From Petasospora fabianii (Eukaryota > Ascomycota > Saccharomycetes > Phaffomycetales > Wickerhamomycetaceae): a stretch of 64,000 nucleotides of DNA. This document shows positions 19,153 through 29,038 of this stretch, in pieces (within the stretch, counting starts at the first letter, position 1; every line of letters starts with the position of its first letter). The DNA lies in NCBI GenBank assembly GCA_022641835.1, contig CP048717.1:62001-126000 (forward strand). The letters are read 5' to 3'. The position numbers and the translations under genes are program-made. A model generated the notes under the pieces. The model had not been told where the DNA came from. It saw nothing but the letters and a program-made list of their open reading frames with translations, and ran no database searches.

Positions 19153-21318
19153 ATGTCTACACGAGCATCGCATAACGAGAAGGCCCGCATAGCCGAGTCC
19201 TACAATCAGCTCTATTCGCAGTTCTGCTCCGACGAAGTTAGCGAGGTTGGCAACTACGCCATCCAGCGGCTGATTGGCGAAGGTGCCTTCGGCAAGGTCT
19301 ATCTCGCGGTACACAAGCTCACACATACCAAGGTAGTACTCAAGACTGGTGCTAAGTCAGACCCTAACCTTGTTCGAGAAGTCTTTTATCATCGCCAGTT
19401 CAAGCACCCGCACATCACTAGGCTCTTCGAGGTCATTGTGGCTCCAGAGCGGATATGGCTCGTGCTCGAGTGGTGTCCCGGTAGAGAACTCTACGACTAT
19501 GTTGTCCGTTCAGGACGCATCTCTGTCGACGAATGTGCTCGTTTGTTCTCCCAGATTACTAGTGCTGTCCATTACGCCCACTCACTCAATTGCATCCACA
19601 GAGACTTGAAACTCGAGAACATCTTACTTGATAAGCGCAGAAATGCCAAACTCAGTGACTTTGGATTCACCCGTGAGTGTGACCAGAGAACACTACTCGA
19701 GACAGTCTGTGGTACAACCGTTTACATGGCGCCGGAACTTCTCAAAAAGGAAAAATATGATGGTTTCAAGATTGACACTTGGTCCCTCGGCGTTATACTC
19801 TACACAATGGTGTACGGCCAGATGCCGTTTGATGAAGAAGACGAAGCGAGAACGCAGATCAAAATCATCGAGGAAGAACCAATCTACAATGAAGGTATTC
19901 CTGTCGAGGCAATTGTATTGATGAAGAAATTATTGAACAAGGACCCACAACAAAGACCCACCACCGCTGAAATCCTCATGGATCCGTTCCTCGACGTGTA
20001 CGGTCCGCACTTGTTAGAACAGTCTAGTTCTCTTGTGAAAAGCATGCTATCCCAGAAGTATTTCTACACCAAGACCGAAAGAAATTTGTTGAAGAAGCTC
20101 AAGTCTTTGGGATTTGATACCCACAGTCTCCAGAAGAGCGTCATTGACTATAAATGTGACTCTCTTTCTGGTCTATGGGAGCTCTTGTTGGAGAAAGAGA
20201 AGAAAAAAGAGGCTAAGAAGTACAAGACTCGGTCTCGTTCTGTTCTTAGAATCACAGAGTCTACGTCAAGAAGAGTATCACAATTTATGGACCCAATATC
20301 TACTCCACAACTGTCGAGAGTTGTATCTCGTCTGTCAACAGCATCGAATCAACCACGCCAGTCAACCCCGACATTCAATAACTATGACATACATTCAGTG
20401 GACAATCAAGAATCACTGTCATCGCCGGAGAAGAAGAAGAAGAGCAATTTCATCCAAAAGTTTACCAAGTTCTGGAAGATCAACAAGAAAGAGGAGCTCC
20501 TAAATTCAGAGATGGTCTCTCCTTTGGGAAGTCGAAGAGCAACCAGTTTCAACAGCCAAGATCTGCCATCCACAACTAACCACACTATGACCCACTCACA
20601 AAGTCAAGGTGCGCTCAACCCATCATCAAACGGGGCTTCCAATACTAAGAAGAGTATAGAAACTGATCACCCTGAAGCTGAGCCAGAACCCATCACACCA
20701 GCAAACAAATTAACGATTCATGAACCAAGATCACCAACCTCCCGCTCTGCCAAAGGTACTATCCGCCGCTCATCACGTCCGAGACCAGTCTCCATGGTCT
20801 CTCAACATTCTCTAGCATCTCAATTTACCACGATGTCTGATGTCTCTCTAGCATCGGAACACACGTCCATGAGTGGGGAACAACGTGGTGATCAACGTCC
20901 ACAGTTTCTTCGCAAACTCAGTTCTGAAGCTTCTGTAAGAACTGCCCGTCGTTCACTTTCACTTATCTCTAGTAACTCCTCGGCATCTGATCGCTCCTCG
21001 AGAAAGGGCTCGCTTTATGACACATCCACATCCTCGTCCTACAGAGTACATCAATTATCACTTAGAGGAAGACGTCAGGACTCTGTATTCCCAAAGACAT
21101 TACAGAGAAGACACAAGAGTCCACTTGGTGGTATCCCGCCACGTTCTTCCCGTTTTAAGAAAAACAAACCGTTAGTGATCCAGGAACAGAACGAAGAGAG
21201 TGATGAAGTTGAGGATTTGGAGACTGATATTGAGAATTTGGGTCTTGCTGAAAGCACGAGAAAGAGTTCAGACTTTGAAGATATGGATGATGAGAGTGAG
21301 AGAGGGAGAAAAATGTAA
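19153..21318 (+). CDS. KIN4: Ser/Thr kinase of the KIN4/FRK1 type
   Basis: Protein kinase related to yeast Kin4 (spindle position checkpoint) and its paralog Frk1; 721 residues. The N-terminal kinase domain (about 35-290) is complete: glycine loop GEGAFG at 42-47, ATP lysine K64, HRD at 149-151, DFG at 169-171, and activation segment VCGTTVYMAPE. Phrases such as REVFYHRQF, YAHSLNCIHRDLKLENILLD and FGFTREC are typical of this subfamily. The long C-terminal half is Ser-rich and basic, likely regulatory. Whether it corresponds to KIN4 or FRK1 cannot be decided; many yeasts have a single ancestor. Confidence 0.88.
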   Translation: MSTRASHNEKARIAESYNQLYSQFCSDEVSEVGNYAIQRLIGEGAFGKVYLAVHKLTHTKVVLKTGAKSDPNLVREVFYHRQFKHPHITRLFEVIVAPERIWLVLEWCPGRELYDYVVRSGRISVDECARLFSQITSAVHYAHSLNCIHRDLKLENILLDKRRNAKLSDFGFTRECDQRTLLETVCGTTVYMAPELLKKEKYDGFKIDTWSLGVILYTMVYGQMPFDEEDEARTQIKIIEEEPIYNEGIPVEAIVLMKKLLNKDPQQRPTTAEILMDPFLDVYGPHLLEQSSSLVKSMLSQKYFYTKTERNLLKKLKSLGFDTHSLQKSVIDYKCDSLSGLWELLLEKEKKKEAKKYKTRSRSVLRITESTSRRVSQFMDPISTPQLSRVVSRLSTASNQPRQSTPTFNNYDIHSVDNQESLSSPEKKKKSNFIQKFTKFWKINKKEELLNSEMVSPLGSRRATSFNSQDLPSTTNHTMTHSQSQGALNPSSNGASNTKKSIETDHPEAEPEPITPANKLTIHEPRSPTSRSAKGTIRRSSRPRPVSMVSQHSLASQFTTMSDVSLASEHTSMSGEQRGDQRPQFLRKLSSEASVRTARRSLSLISSNSSASDRSSRKGSLYDTSTSSSYRVHQLSLRGRRQDSVFPKTLQRRHKSPLGGIPPRSSRFKKNKPLVIQEQNEESDEVEDLETDIENLGLAESTRKSSDFEDMDDESERGRKM

Positions 21319-21683
21319 TGCGGTATTGTACTGACCGAGCGATAGGTTTCATACCCAGTACGACGACCTTTAACGACATGTACTACTTTCTGTTTTTTTT
21401 TGGTTTACTACTACAACACTTTATGACAACTAATGCTCTGTTACAACATAACTTTGTTTGTATAAAATCTATAAGACCATCAAAAGTGCTATTAAAAATA
21501 CACCGTACATCCCCTTGTAGAATACCATGTGCGCCCAATGTGGCAATGATAAGTCATGTGTAAAAATATTAGAAAGTGAGTGTCAGACGGTGATCAGTGA
21601 AGGGGGAAAAACCAAGAAAAGAAAATGCCGAAAGTATATGTGTGTGTGTTTCTGTGTGTTGTGGTATATAGGATATCAACAAT
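21319..21683. other. convergent intergenic, no gene
   Basis: 365 bp between two convergent genes. It contains a T run near 21392 and a GT-rich simple sequence around 21640-21665. Nothing else was seen. Confidence 0.5.
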
Positions 21684-23768
21684 TTAAACCTTCTCCTCAA
21701 GGCTAGAACCGGAAACGACCTCTTTCTCCGACTTCTCCTGAGCAGCCTGATTCTTCATCATGGCAGCGTAACCGAACTGGGACTTCATTCTGAGCTTTGG
21801 ACCCCACTTCTCAAAGATCCATGGGACAGGCATCAAACCAACAGCAATGAAGGCAAACAAGGAGGAAGCCCAGTCAATTCCGAGACGGTCATACATTTGC
21901 ACGGTGAACAATGGGAAGACGGAGGCAAGAATGTATCTGAGCAAGTTGTTAGCGGCAAGAGCAGAAGCGAGGGAAAGAGCTGGGTAAGACATGGTGAAGT
22001 AAATCATTGTGCAGAAGAAGATCATAATCAAACCAAATCCGAATGGGACACCAGCAATGACTGGACAAATCCAGTGAACGGATTCTTTAGATGACCAACC
22101 AAGCCAGAACAATGAAGGTGGCAAGGCAATGGCACCAACCTTGGCAAGGAAAAGACGAGACTCTGGTTTATCAAGCTTCAAGTTACCTTGTTCGTCACGA
22201 GCACCACGGGTACCATCTGGGTTCTTCTTAAACCAAACAAAACGGTCAAAGTACACATAGAAGGCGGTACCGATGATGAAACCAATCATGATACCGATAA
22301 AAGTGAGACCAGAGATACCAAGTTCCATCTTGTAGACACCTCTGAAGATGATTGGGTAAGCCTCGAAGAAACCAAAGAGAACGGCAAAGACGAAAGCGAT
22401 GTAGATGGAGAACACCATAACGATTGGCTCAACGAAAAGCATCTTGATTGGAGTCATCAAAGTAACAGTAAAGACAACCTTGAGGAAGTCACCGAGAGAT
22501 CCAGACTTGGCAAGTTTGATGCCTCTCTTCTTAGCTCTGGCTCTCAAGATAGCTGGTTTGTAAGTCTCTGGAGTCAACAAGACTGGAACCAAGATGACAC
22601 CAGCAACCATGAGGTTAACCCACATGGTCCACTTCCAACCTTTATTCTCAGCAACGAAACCACCAATAACAGGACCAAGTGTTGGACCCAAGAATGGAGC
22701 CAAACAGAAACCAGCCATGGCGAGACCCATCATTTCAAATTCCCAAATATCGGAGATGGTACCACCAGCGACTGCCATAGCTGGGGATGCAAAGAAACCA
22801 GCAAAGAAACGAAGGACGAGAATGTCTCTAATCTTGGAACTGAGACCAACACCCATTGTGAAAAGCATGCAAATTGGTAAAGAAGTGATGTAAACGAGTC
22901 TTCTACCAAACAACTCGGAAATTGGAGCAGCAACGGCTGGACCAAAAGCCAAACCAAGCAAGTAGAAAGTTAAACCAGAGATGGCAAGTTCTTGAGAAAC
23001 GCCCATCTCAATGACAATGTCAGGAACACCACAAACGTAAAGGGAAGAACCAAATGTGACAACGAGACAGATACAAGCTGTAACCATTGTAGCGGACCAA
23101 CGTTTCCAATTTGGCCAGTTTTTAGGGTTACCCTTATCTGTTGGAGAATCCCAATCAAGAGTACTTGGGTTAACACCTTCGGTACTCTCACCATCTTGGT
23201 CATTCTCTGGAACGGTTTGACCCCTATGAGAGTGAAGAGACTTACGAGAAATTGTTCTCTGTAGAGCCAATGGGTAGTCCTCAGCCTGCTTAGTTGGGTC
23301 TTCAGAAGTAACGTCTTCACCATAAACATCTTGGAAAGAAGTTCTTGATCTAGCGTGTGAGAGTGTACGTGTTATCTGGATTGGCTCACCTGGTGCAACG
23401 TCATCATCTGTTTCAGCTGGAGTGGTTTCTGGGCGGTAATCTTCAACCTGAGCGGCATCAATCTCTGGCTCAGGGGTTTTCTGGTTAGAGCCCAATGTAG
23501 TGTCAGCGTCTCTCTTCAATGTCTCAACGGACTCGTTGTCACTGGTAGTACGACCAGTACCGGTGGCACCAGTGGCAGCGGTAACAGCGTTACCGCTGTC
23601 ATCTTCACCTTCATCGTCGGTAGGCACCTGAGAGTAAGCGCTTTCATAGTCTGTTGTGGATGTGCGGTCCAACGAAGTGGATGAGGGCAACGAACCCAAC
23701 TGTGTTTCAGCTTGTGTCTGTGCCCTAAGGGCCTCTTCTTCGGCCTTAGATGCTCCAAAGACGCCCAT
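21684..23768 (-). CDS. MFS transporter, DHA1 (TPO1/FLR1-like) family
   Basis: Proton-coupled multidrug or polyamine transporter of the plasma membrane, 694 residues. After a roughly 190-residue acidic, Ser/Thr-rich cytosolic N-terminus come the family phrase NPKNWPNWKRW and twelve predicted membrane segments. DHA1 motifs include PISELFGRR between segments 2 and 3, RFFAGFFASP and GPTLGPVIGGF. The start MGVFGASK was chosen because the frame above it has no further ATG. Drug/polyamine substrate cannot be predicted. The region upstream has five [AG]CCGAG motifs (23901-24323) that might bind a zinc-cluster regulator. Confidence 0.88.
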   Translation of the reverse strand: MGVFGASKAEEEALRAQTQAETQLGSLPSSTSLDRTSTTDYESAYSQVPTDDEGEDDSGNAVTAATGATGTGRTTSDNESVETLKRDADTTLGSNQKTPEPEIDAAQVEDYRPETTPAETDDDVAPGEPIQITRTLSHARSRTSFQDVYGEDVTSEDPTKQAEDYPLALQRTISRKSLHSHRGQTVPENDQDGESTEGVNPSTLDWDSPTDKGNPKNWPNWKRWSATMVTACICLVVTFGSSLYVCGVPDIVIEMGVSQELAISGLTFYLLGLAFGPAVAAPISELFGRRLVYITSLPICMLFTMGVGLSSKIRDILVLRFFAGFFASPAMAVAGGTISDIWEFEMMGLAMAGFCLAPFLGPTLGPVIGGFVAENKGWKWTMWVNLMVAGVILVPVLLTPETYKPAILRARAKKRGIKLAKSGSLGDFLKVVFTVTLMTPIKMLFVEPIVMVFSIYIAFVFAVLFGFFEAYPIIFRGVYKMELGISGLTFIGIMIGFIIGTAFYVYFDRFVWFKKNPDGTRGARDEQGNLKLDKPESRLFLAKVGAIALPPSLFWLGWSSKESVHWICPVIAGVPFGFGLIMIFFCTMIYFTMSYPALSLASALAANNLLRYILASVFPLFTVQMYDRLGIDWASSLFAFIAVGLMPVPWIFEKWGPKLRMKSQFGYAAMMKNQAAQEKSEKEVVSGSSLEEKV

Positions 23769-25347
23769 TGTAATGAATTGAGATGTCAAGTGGCGGTTAA
23801 ACAAATCAAAACAACAACTGTGTCACTAGAAGAAACAAGATTGGGCGGCAGATGTTTTGCTTTAAAAACAACATGTACAGCCCTGAACAATTCAAGTTAA
23901 GCCGAGGTTCTTGTAACATCTGATCTGCATGGTGTTTACGTAATCAAAATAAAAATCTTAATGCCGACAAAAAAATTTCTTTTTTTTTTTTTTTGGTTTT
24001 TGTTTTGCTTCGCTCGTAACTTTTTTTTGCGTATTCGCGGCCTTCTTTTTTTTCAGTTAGGATCTTCAGGGTAGAGACAGTACACAGTACACACAGTACA
24101 CTGTGTATTATATGTGTATTATGTAAATTATGTAAATTTTGTGTATGTGTGTATGAGATTATTGGAAGATTGGATGTGTCTCTATTCGGATATCGGTTCG
24201 GTGATCTCGGCTAAGTTTGGATTACAAAAGCATCTAGCAAAAAGCCTCATCGGCGCCTCCTGTTTGGAATTCTGAGTGCTTATGACCGAGTATCGCCGAG
24301 CGCATCTTTTCTTTTATGCCGAGGAACAAATATATACACAACTTGGCATCACTATGTAGAACTATATAACCTTTAGTGTTTGTGTTTTTTATTTGCTATC
24401 TGCCCCTGATGTCGTCATATCTCAGGATTTCTAGACTTGTTTAACTATAGTTTCATGCACAATGATCCTCATTTGAAATGAAAAATTGGACTCTTCCAGT
24501 CTTAGAGGGCTCCTCAATGTGTCCCCCACAGCGATTGCTTATGCGTAGATCTGTCGCTTATCCGCCACCAGAAACTGTTTGTCTTACTGAGAGCAATACA
24601 TAGATAACTGGGGTAATCAATTGTTCTTAGGAGAGGTCTCTATTCACTACTCCACAAGCCACTTCTCTCCACTTCTCTCCACTCCACTTTTGTCTAGTCA
24701 TCTCATATCACACACTCTTTTCCCCTCGCTTCCTACTCTCCACACGGCGGACACCGTGAACTTGCTTGCACTACTTTGCTCGGTTAAATGCCTCGTACCT
24801 TAGTCCAACAAGACTAACTCAACCGAATCGGGCCCTTACCATTTGTAATTCTCCATTAGCAAGAGCAAACAATCAGAGTTAGCATTATTATTAAACAGGG
24901 CACCCTTCATTAAGGTTACTCTCTTCCACTAAAGCTACATTTGAGCGGCTGATGCTACTTACTCGGTACCGATTGGACCGATTAAGGCAAAACTTATTTA
25001 GATTATCAAGAATCAAGTGTTACCCGAATCAGCGTCGCGTAATAGAAAAAGGTCATCAAGGGTCATCTTAATCTTTATATACAGTAGGACACACAAAAAA
25101 AAGTGTGAGAGGTTCACCCTCATCTACAATGTAATTTCGAAATGATATGCAGATATGCAATTATAAACTAATAAACAAGATCATTAAAGTAAGTTGGTGA
25201 TTCCCAATCATGTATAAGAACACACAATTCAATGTGTGTGATCAACAACATCATTACATCAGTCACCTTCAATCATAAAACATCAAGACATTTAACTGTC
25301 TTTCTCCCTTTCTTTCATCACATCCTTAAGAGTAACAATAAAATGAA
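23769..25347. other. 1.58-kb gene-free region
   Basis: No supported coding frame. It holds a 15-T tract (23980-23994), five [AG]CCGAG motifs on either strand (23901, 24206, 24285, 24295, 24318), AT-rich GT/TA repeats around 24100-24150, C/T-rich direct repeats (CACTTCTCTC twice near 24660-24680), and an AT-rich stretch before URA7. A noncoding RNA or replication origin could be hidden here, but none is recognisable by eye. Confidence 0.5.
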
Positions 25348-27191
25348 TTAGAAGTCACCACCCTTCTGTGGAGCAATTTCACCACTCAAAACTTGGTCCA
25401 AGACACCAGAAGCAGCGGCAACAAGACCCAAGAATGGCTTAGATGGATCCAAAACCTTAGACATATACTCTGGGTGGTACTGAGTACCGACAAAGTATGG
25501 ATGACCTTCAAGTTCAAACATCTCCATTCTTTCACCAGTGTCATCCTTACCGACAAACTTCAAACCCTTGGACTCAATAGAGGAAATCATCTTTGGGTTG
25601 ATCTCATATCTATGACGATGTCTCTCAAGGACTTCTTCACCACCACCGTACAATCTTCTCAAAATGGAATCCTCAACTTGGAAAACAGATGCACGAAGAC
25701 CCAATCTCATAGTACCACCAAGCTTCTCCTTGTCAATCTCTGGCATGTAAACAACAGTTGCCTCATCCTCAGTCAACTCTGGAACAAACTCAGTAGAGTT
25801 GGAGTTAGAAATACCAACAACATTTCTAACAAACTCAATGGAGGCAACCTGGAAACCGAGACAAACACCCAAGTATGGAATGTTGTTCTCTCTAGCCCAT
25901 TTAGCGGCAGACATCATACCTTCAGTACCACGAGATCCAAATCCACCTGGAACAAAGATACCATCAGCGTTGCACATGTTGTGCCAAGCCTTGTGAAACT
26001 TCATCTTGTCAGATTCCTGAGATTCTGGCTCCAAATCAGAAGCTTCAACCCAGATAATCTCAAGACGACGACGAACTCTCATAGCAGAGTGCTCAAGAGC
26101 CTTGATACAAGAGATGTAAGAATCTTGCAAGTGGGTGTACTTACCAACAAGAGCAATCTTAACAGTCTCAAAAGATCTGTCATAGGAAGTGGTCAATGCC
26201 TTCCATCTAGAAAGCAAATCAGCACCAGCAGCCTTAGACTCAGAAGTGATCTTAATGTCATCAAGTCTTAGTCTCTCAGTCAAGTACTTCAACAACTTCT
26301 GTTCAACGAGAAGCAATGGGACGTGATAAGTGGAGTTCAAATCATGGACAGCAATGACCTGGTTTGGACCAACGTGACAGAACATAGAGATCTTGTCAAT
26401 GGTTGGTTTCTCCAACTTATCAGAACAACGACAGGCAATGATGTCTGGAGTCAATCCCAAGGATCTCAAATCCTTAATGGCAGCCTGTGTTGGCTTGGTC
26501 TTCTGTTCACCATGGATGACTGGAACCAAAGAAACGTGAGTCAAGGCAAAGTTCTCATGACCAACTCTGAACTGGAATTGTCTAAGAGCCTCAACGAATG
26601 GGGCAGATTCAATATCACCAACGGTACCACCAAGCTCGATGATACAGACATCTGGTTCAATACCAGATTCATCAACTGGGATCTTAGCAACTCTCTCAAT
26701 CCAGTCCTGAATGGCGTTAGTGACGTGTGGGACAACCTGAACGGTCTTACCCAAGTAATCACCTTTTCTTTCTCTCTCAATAACATGAGAGTAAATCTTA
26801 CCAGTGGTGATGTTATGGTCTTTAGTCAAAGTAACGTTGAGATAACGCTCATAGTTACCCAAATCCAAATCGGATTCACCACCATCGTTAAGAACAAACA
26901 CTTCACCATGCTCAAGTGGAGACATGGTACCAGCATCAATGTTCATGTATGGGTCAATCTTGATAGAGGTGACTCTAAGACCAAGGGTCTTCAACAAGAG
27001 ACCAGTGGAAGAGGCAATCACACCCTTACCGATACCGGAGATGACACCTATATCGTCCTGTTAGTAATCTGTATGATCAACAGAGCCCACCCGATGAGGC
27101 CACCCCAAGGTAAACAGCGTCATGACAGGACCCTAACGCGTAAACGTTAAACAAAGATATACATACCACCAGAGACGACAACGTACTTCAT
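25348..27191 (-). CDS. URA7: CTP synthase
   Basis: Makes CTP from UTP, ATP and glutamine, the last step of pyrimidine nucleotide synthesis. Exon 1 (27167-27191, MKYVVVSGG) and exon 2 (25348-27047) join to 574 residues, near the 579 of Ura7. The N-terminal synthetase domain has [13 protein letters not shown] and [17 protein letters not shown]. The C-terminal class I glutamine amidotransferase has its nucleophile Cys in YLGVCLGFQ and the His-Glu pair in TQYHPEYMS. Without the 25-bp first exon the nucleotide-binding loop would be missing. It diverges from SPT14. Confidence 0.96.
27048..27166 (-). other. URA7 intron
   Basis: 119 nt, donor GTATGT, branch ATTACTAAC, acceptor TAG. It splits codon 9 within the conserved [11 protein letters not shown] loop and contains an ACGCGT at 27136-27141. 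Confidence 0.9.
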
Positions 27192-27366
27192 TTCGGGAAA
27201 AGAATGCGGAAACAAGGAGACAGGAGAAAGCAGTGGCCACCAGCGGTTGATTCACAGAACGTATGGGTCCCTTGTGAGTGACAAACGCAACGGGGGGTCT
27301 TTTCAAAAACTGTGCTGGGTGGTGGCACATCGCAGAGTTTCTAAAATTTTTTTTTGATGTGACAAA

Positions 27367-27455
27367 ACGCGTGATTATGTAAGAAACGCGATTTCGCTTA
27401 TGTAACCGACGCGTTACCCGGAGGAGACACGCGCGCGCGAGGGCGGAGGACGCGT
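27367..27455. promoter_or_regulatory. cluster of MCB elements, URA7/SPT14 promoter
   Basis: Three ACGCGT hexamers (27367-27372, 27409-27414, 27450-27455), one ACGCGA (27386-27391) and a CGCGCGCG run lie in the 366 bp between the two divergent starts. They fit MBF-driven G1/S transcription. Which gene responds is unknown. Confidence 0.55.
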
Positions 27456-27557
27456 TGTTGCCCCGAGACCAAAAGAGCTTTAAGTTAGTGAAGTCAAAGA
27501 GATTGACATCTTGGGTCTGTTCTAAGAAGAGATCTATGGAGAGATTGTGCTGGCAAG

Positions 27558-28995
27558 ATGGGGTATAACATAGCGTGAGTATCGTATTGGTGTGTTTCGG
27601 TGGAATATTTTCAACTAACATTAGCACAGAATGGTTTGCGACTTCTTCTATCCGCAGCCCGGGGGAGTTGAGTTCCACACGTATCACTTAGCACAGAAGC
27701 TAATCCTCCGTGGTCATAACGTCATCATCATTACTCATAGTTATAGAAACAGACGTGGTGTAAGGTACCTCACCAACGGTCTAAAGGTATACTATATCCC
27801 CTTCTTTGCCTTCTACAGAAACACCACTTTCCCAACGGTCTTCTCGGCCTTCCCCGTGCTACGAAACATCCTGATCCGTGAAAACATTGAGATCATTCAC
27901 GGACATGCATCTATGAGTTCCCTTGCCAATGAGGCAATCATCCATGGGAAGATCATGGGCCTCAAGACCGTCCTCACAGAGCATTCGCTATTCGGCTTCG
28001 GCGACGTGGGCTCCATTTGGGGTAATAAGACCCTCAAATTCACCCTTAATTTCCTAGATCGCTCCATTTGTGTCTCTAATACCTGCAAGGAGAACGTTGT
28101 TCTACGAGGCAGATGTGATCCGCTCACTGTCAGTGTCATACCAAACGCTGTCATTTCGGAGGACTTCCTCCCAAAGGACGCAACACCTAATCTCGTCTCT
28201 CATCTCGTCACAACAAATAGAGATCCATCCCGAATCACTATTGTGGTTATATCCCGTCTCTTTAGAAACAAAGGTGCTGACCTCCTAAGTGCCATGATTC
28301 CACGAGTTTGTGCTGCAGACCCAAAAGTTGACTTCCTCGTGGCTGGTGATGGCCCAAAATTCATCGACATTCAACAGTGTATTGAGACTCATCGTTTGCA
28401 AGACCGCGTTGAACTAATAGGTGGTGTCAAACACGAGCGTGTCAGGGAGGTGATGGTTCAAGGTGACATCTATCTTCAACCATCTTTGACCGAGGCTTTT
28501 GGTACAGTACTTGTTGAGGCCGCTAGTTGTGGTCTTCTCGTTATCACCACTCGTGTTGGTGGAATCCCTGAAGTGCTTCCACCCGACATGACGATCTTTG
28601 CATCTCCATCAGTTGACTCACTCGTTGAATCCACACTACGAGCTATTAAGGTCATTGCAGAAGGTCGTGTTGATACATCGAGTTTCCATGATCAAGTTAA
28701 GGCCATGTACTCATGGGAAGACGTTGCCATCCGCACGGAGGCTGTCTATGATTCCATTTCCCCCGATGATTGGTTCACTAAGCTGGAAATGGTCAAAAAG
28801 CTCAACTCATACGGACCATGGTCTGGTAAACTCTTTGTCCTGTGTTACCTTGTCGATCTTTTCTTATACGCAATATTGGAGTGGTTTTATCCAAGAAGTG
28901 AGATTGATATGGCAGTCAAATGGCCAAAGAAGAACCCTCTACAAATTGTGTATGATGATGAAGCTAAAGAACAGAAGGAAACTTCCTTCAAATAA
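27558..28995 (+). CDS. SPT14: GPI-GlcNAc transferase catalytic subunit (PIG-A)
   Basis: Catalytic subunit (Gpi3) that transfers GlcNAc from UDP-GlcNAc to phosphatidylinositol on the cytosolic face of the ER, the first step of GPI-anchor synthesis. Exon 1 (27558-27574, MGYNIA) and exon 2 (27630-28995) give 460 residues. The GT-B/GT4 fold shows [14 protein letters not shown] near the N-terminus, the EX7E-type motif [10 protein letters not shown], and GGIPEVLP. A hydrophobic anchor [21 protein letters not shown] is followed by the conserved PKWPKK-like end. All match yeast Spt14/Gpi3. It ends 43 bp from the convergent FAD oxidoreductase. Confidence 0.96.
27575..27629 (+). other. SPT14 intron
   Basis: 55 nt, donor GTGAGT, branch AACTAAC, acceptor CAG. 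Joining GC|A restores Ala6 in [14 protein letters not shown]. Confidence 0.88.
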
Positions 28996-29038
28996 TGACA
29001 ATTCTAATGAATAGTAATGATCTGCATGCAATTCAAGA

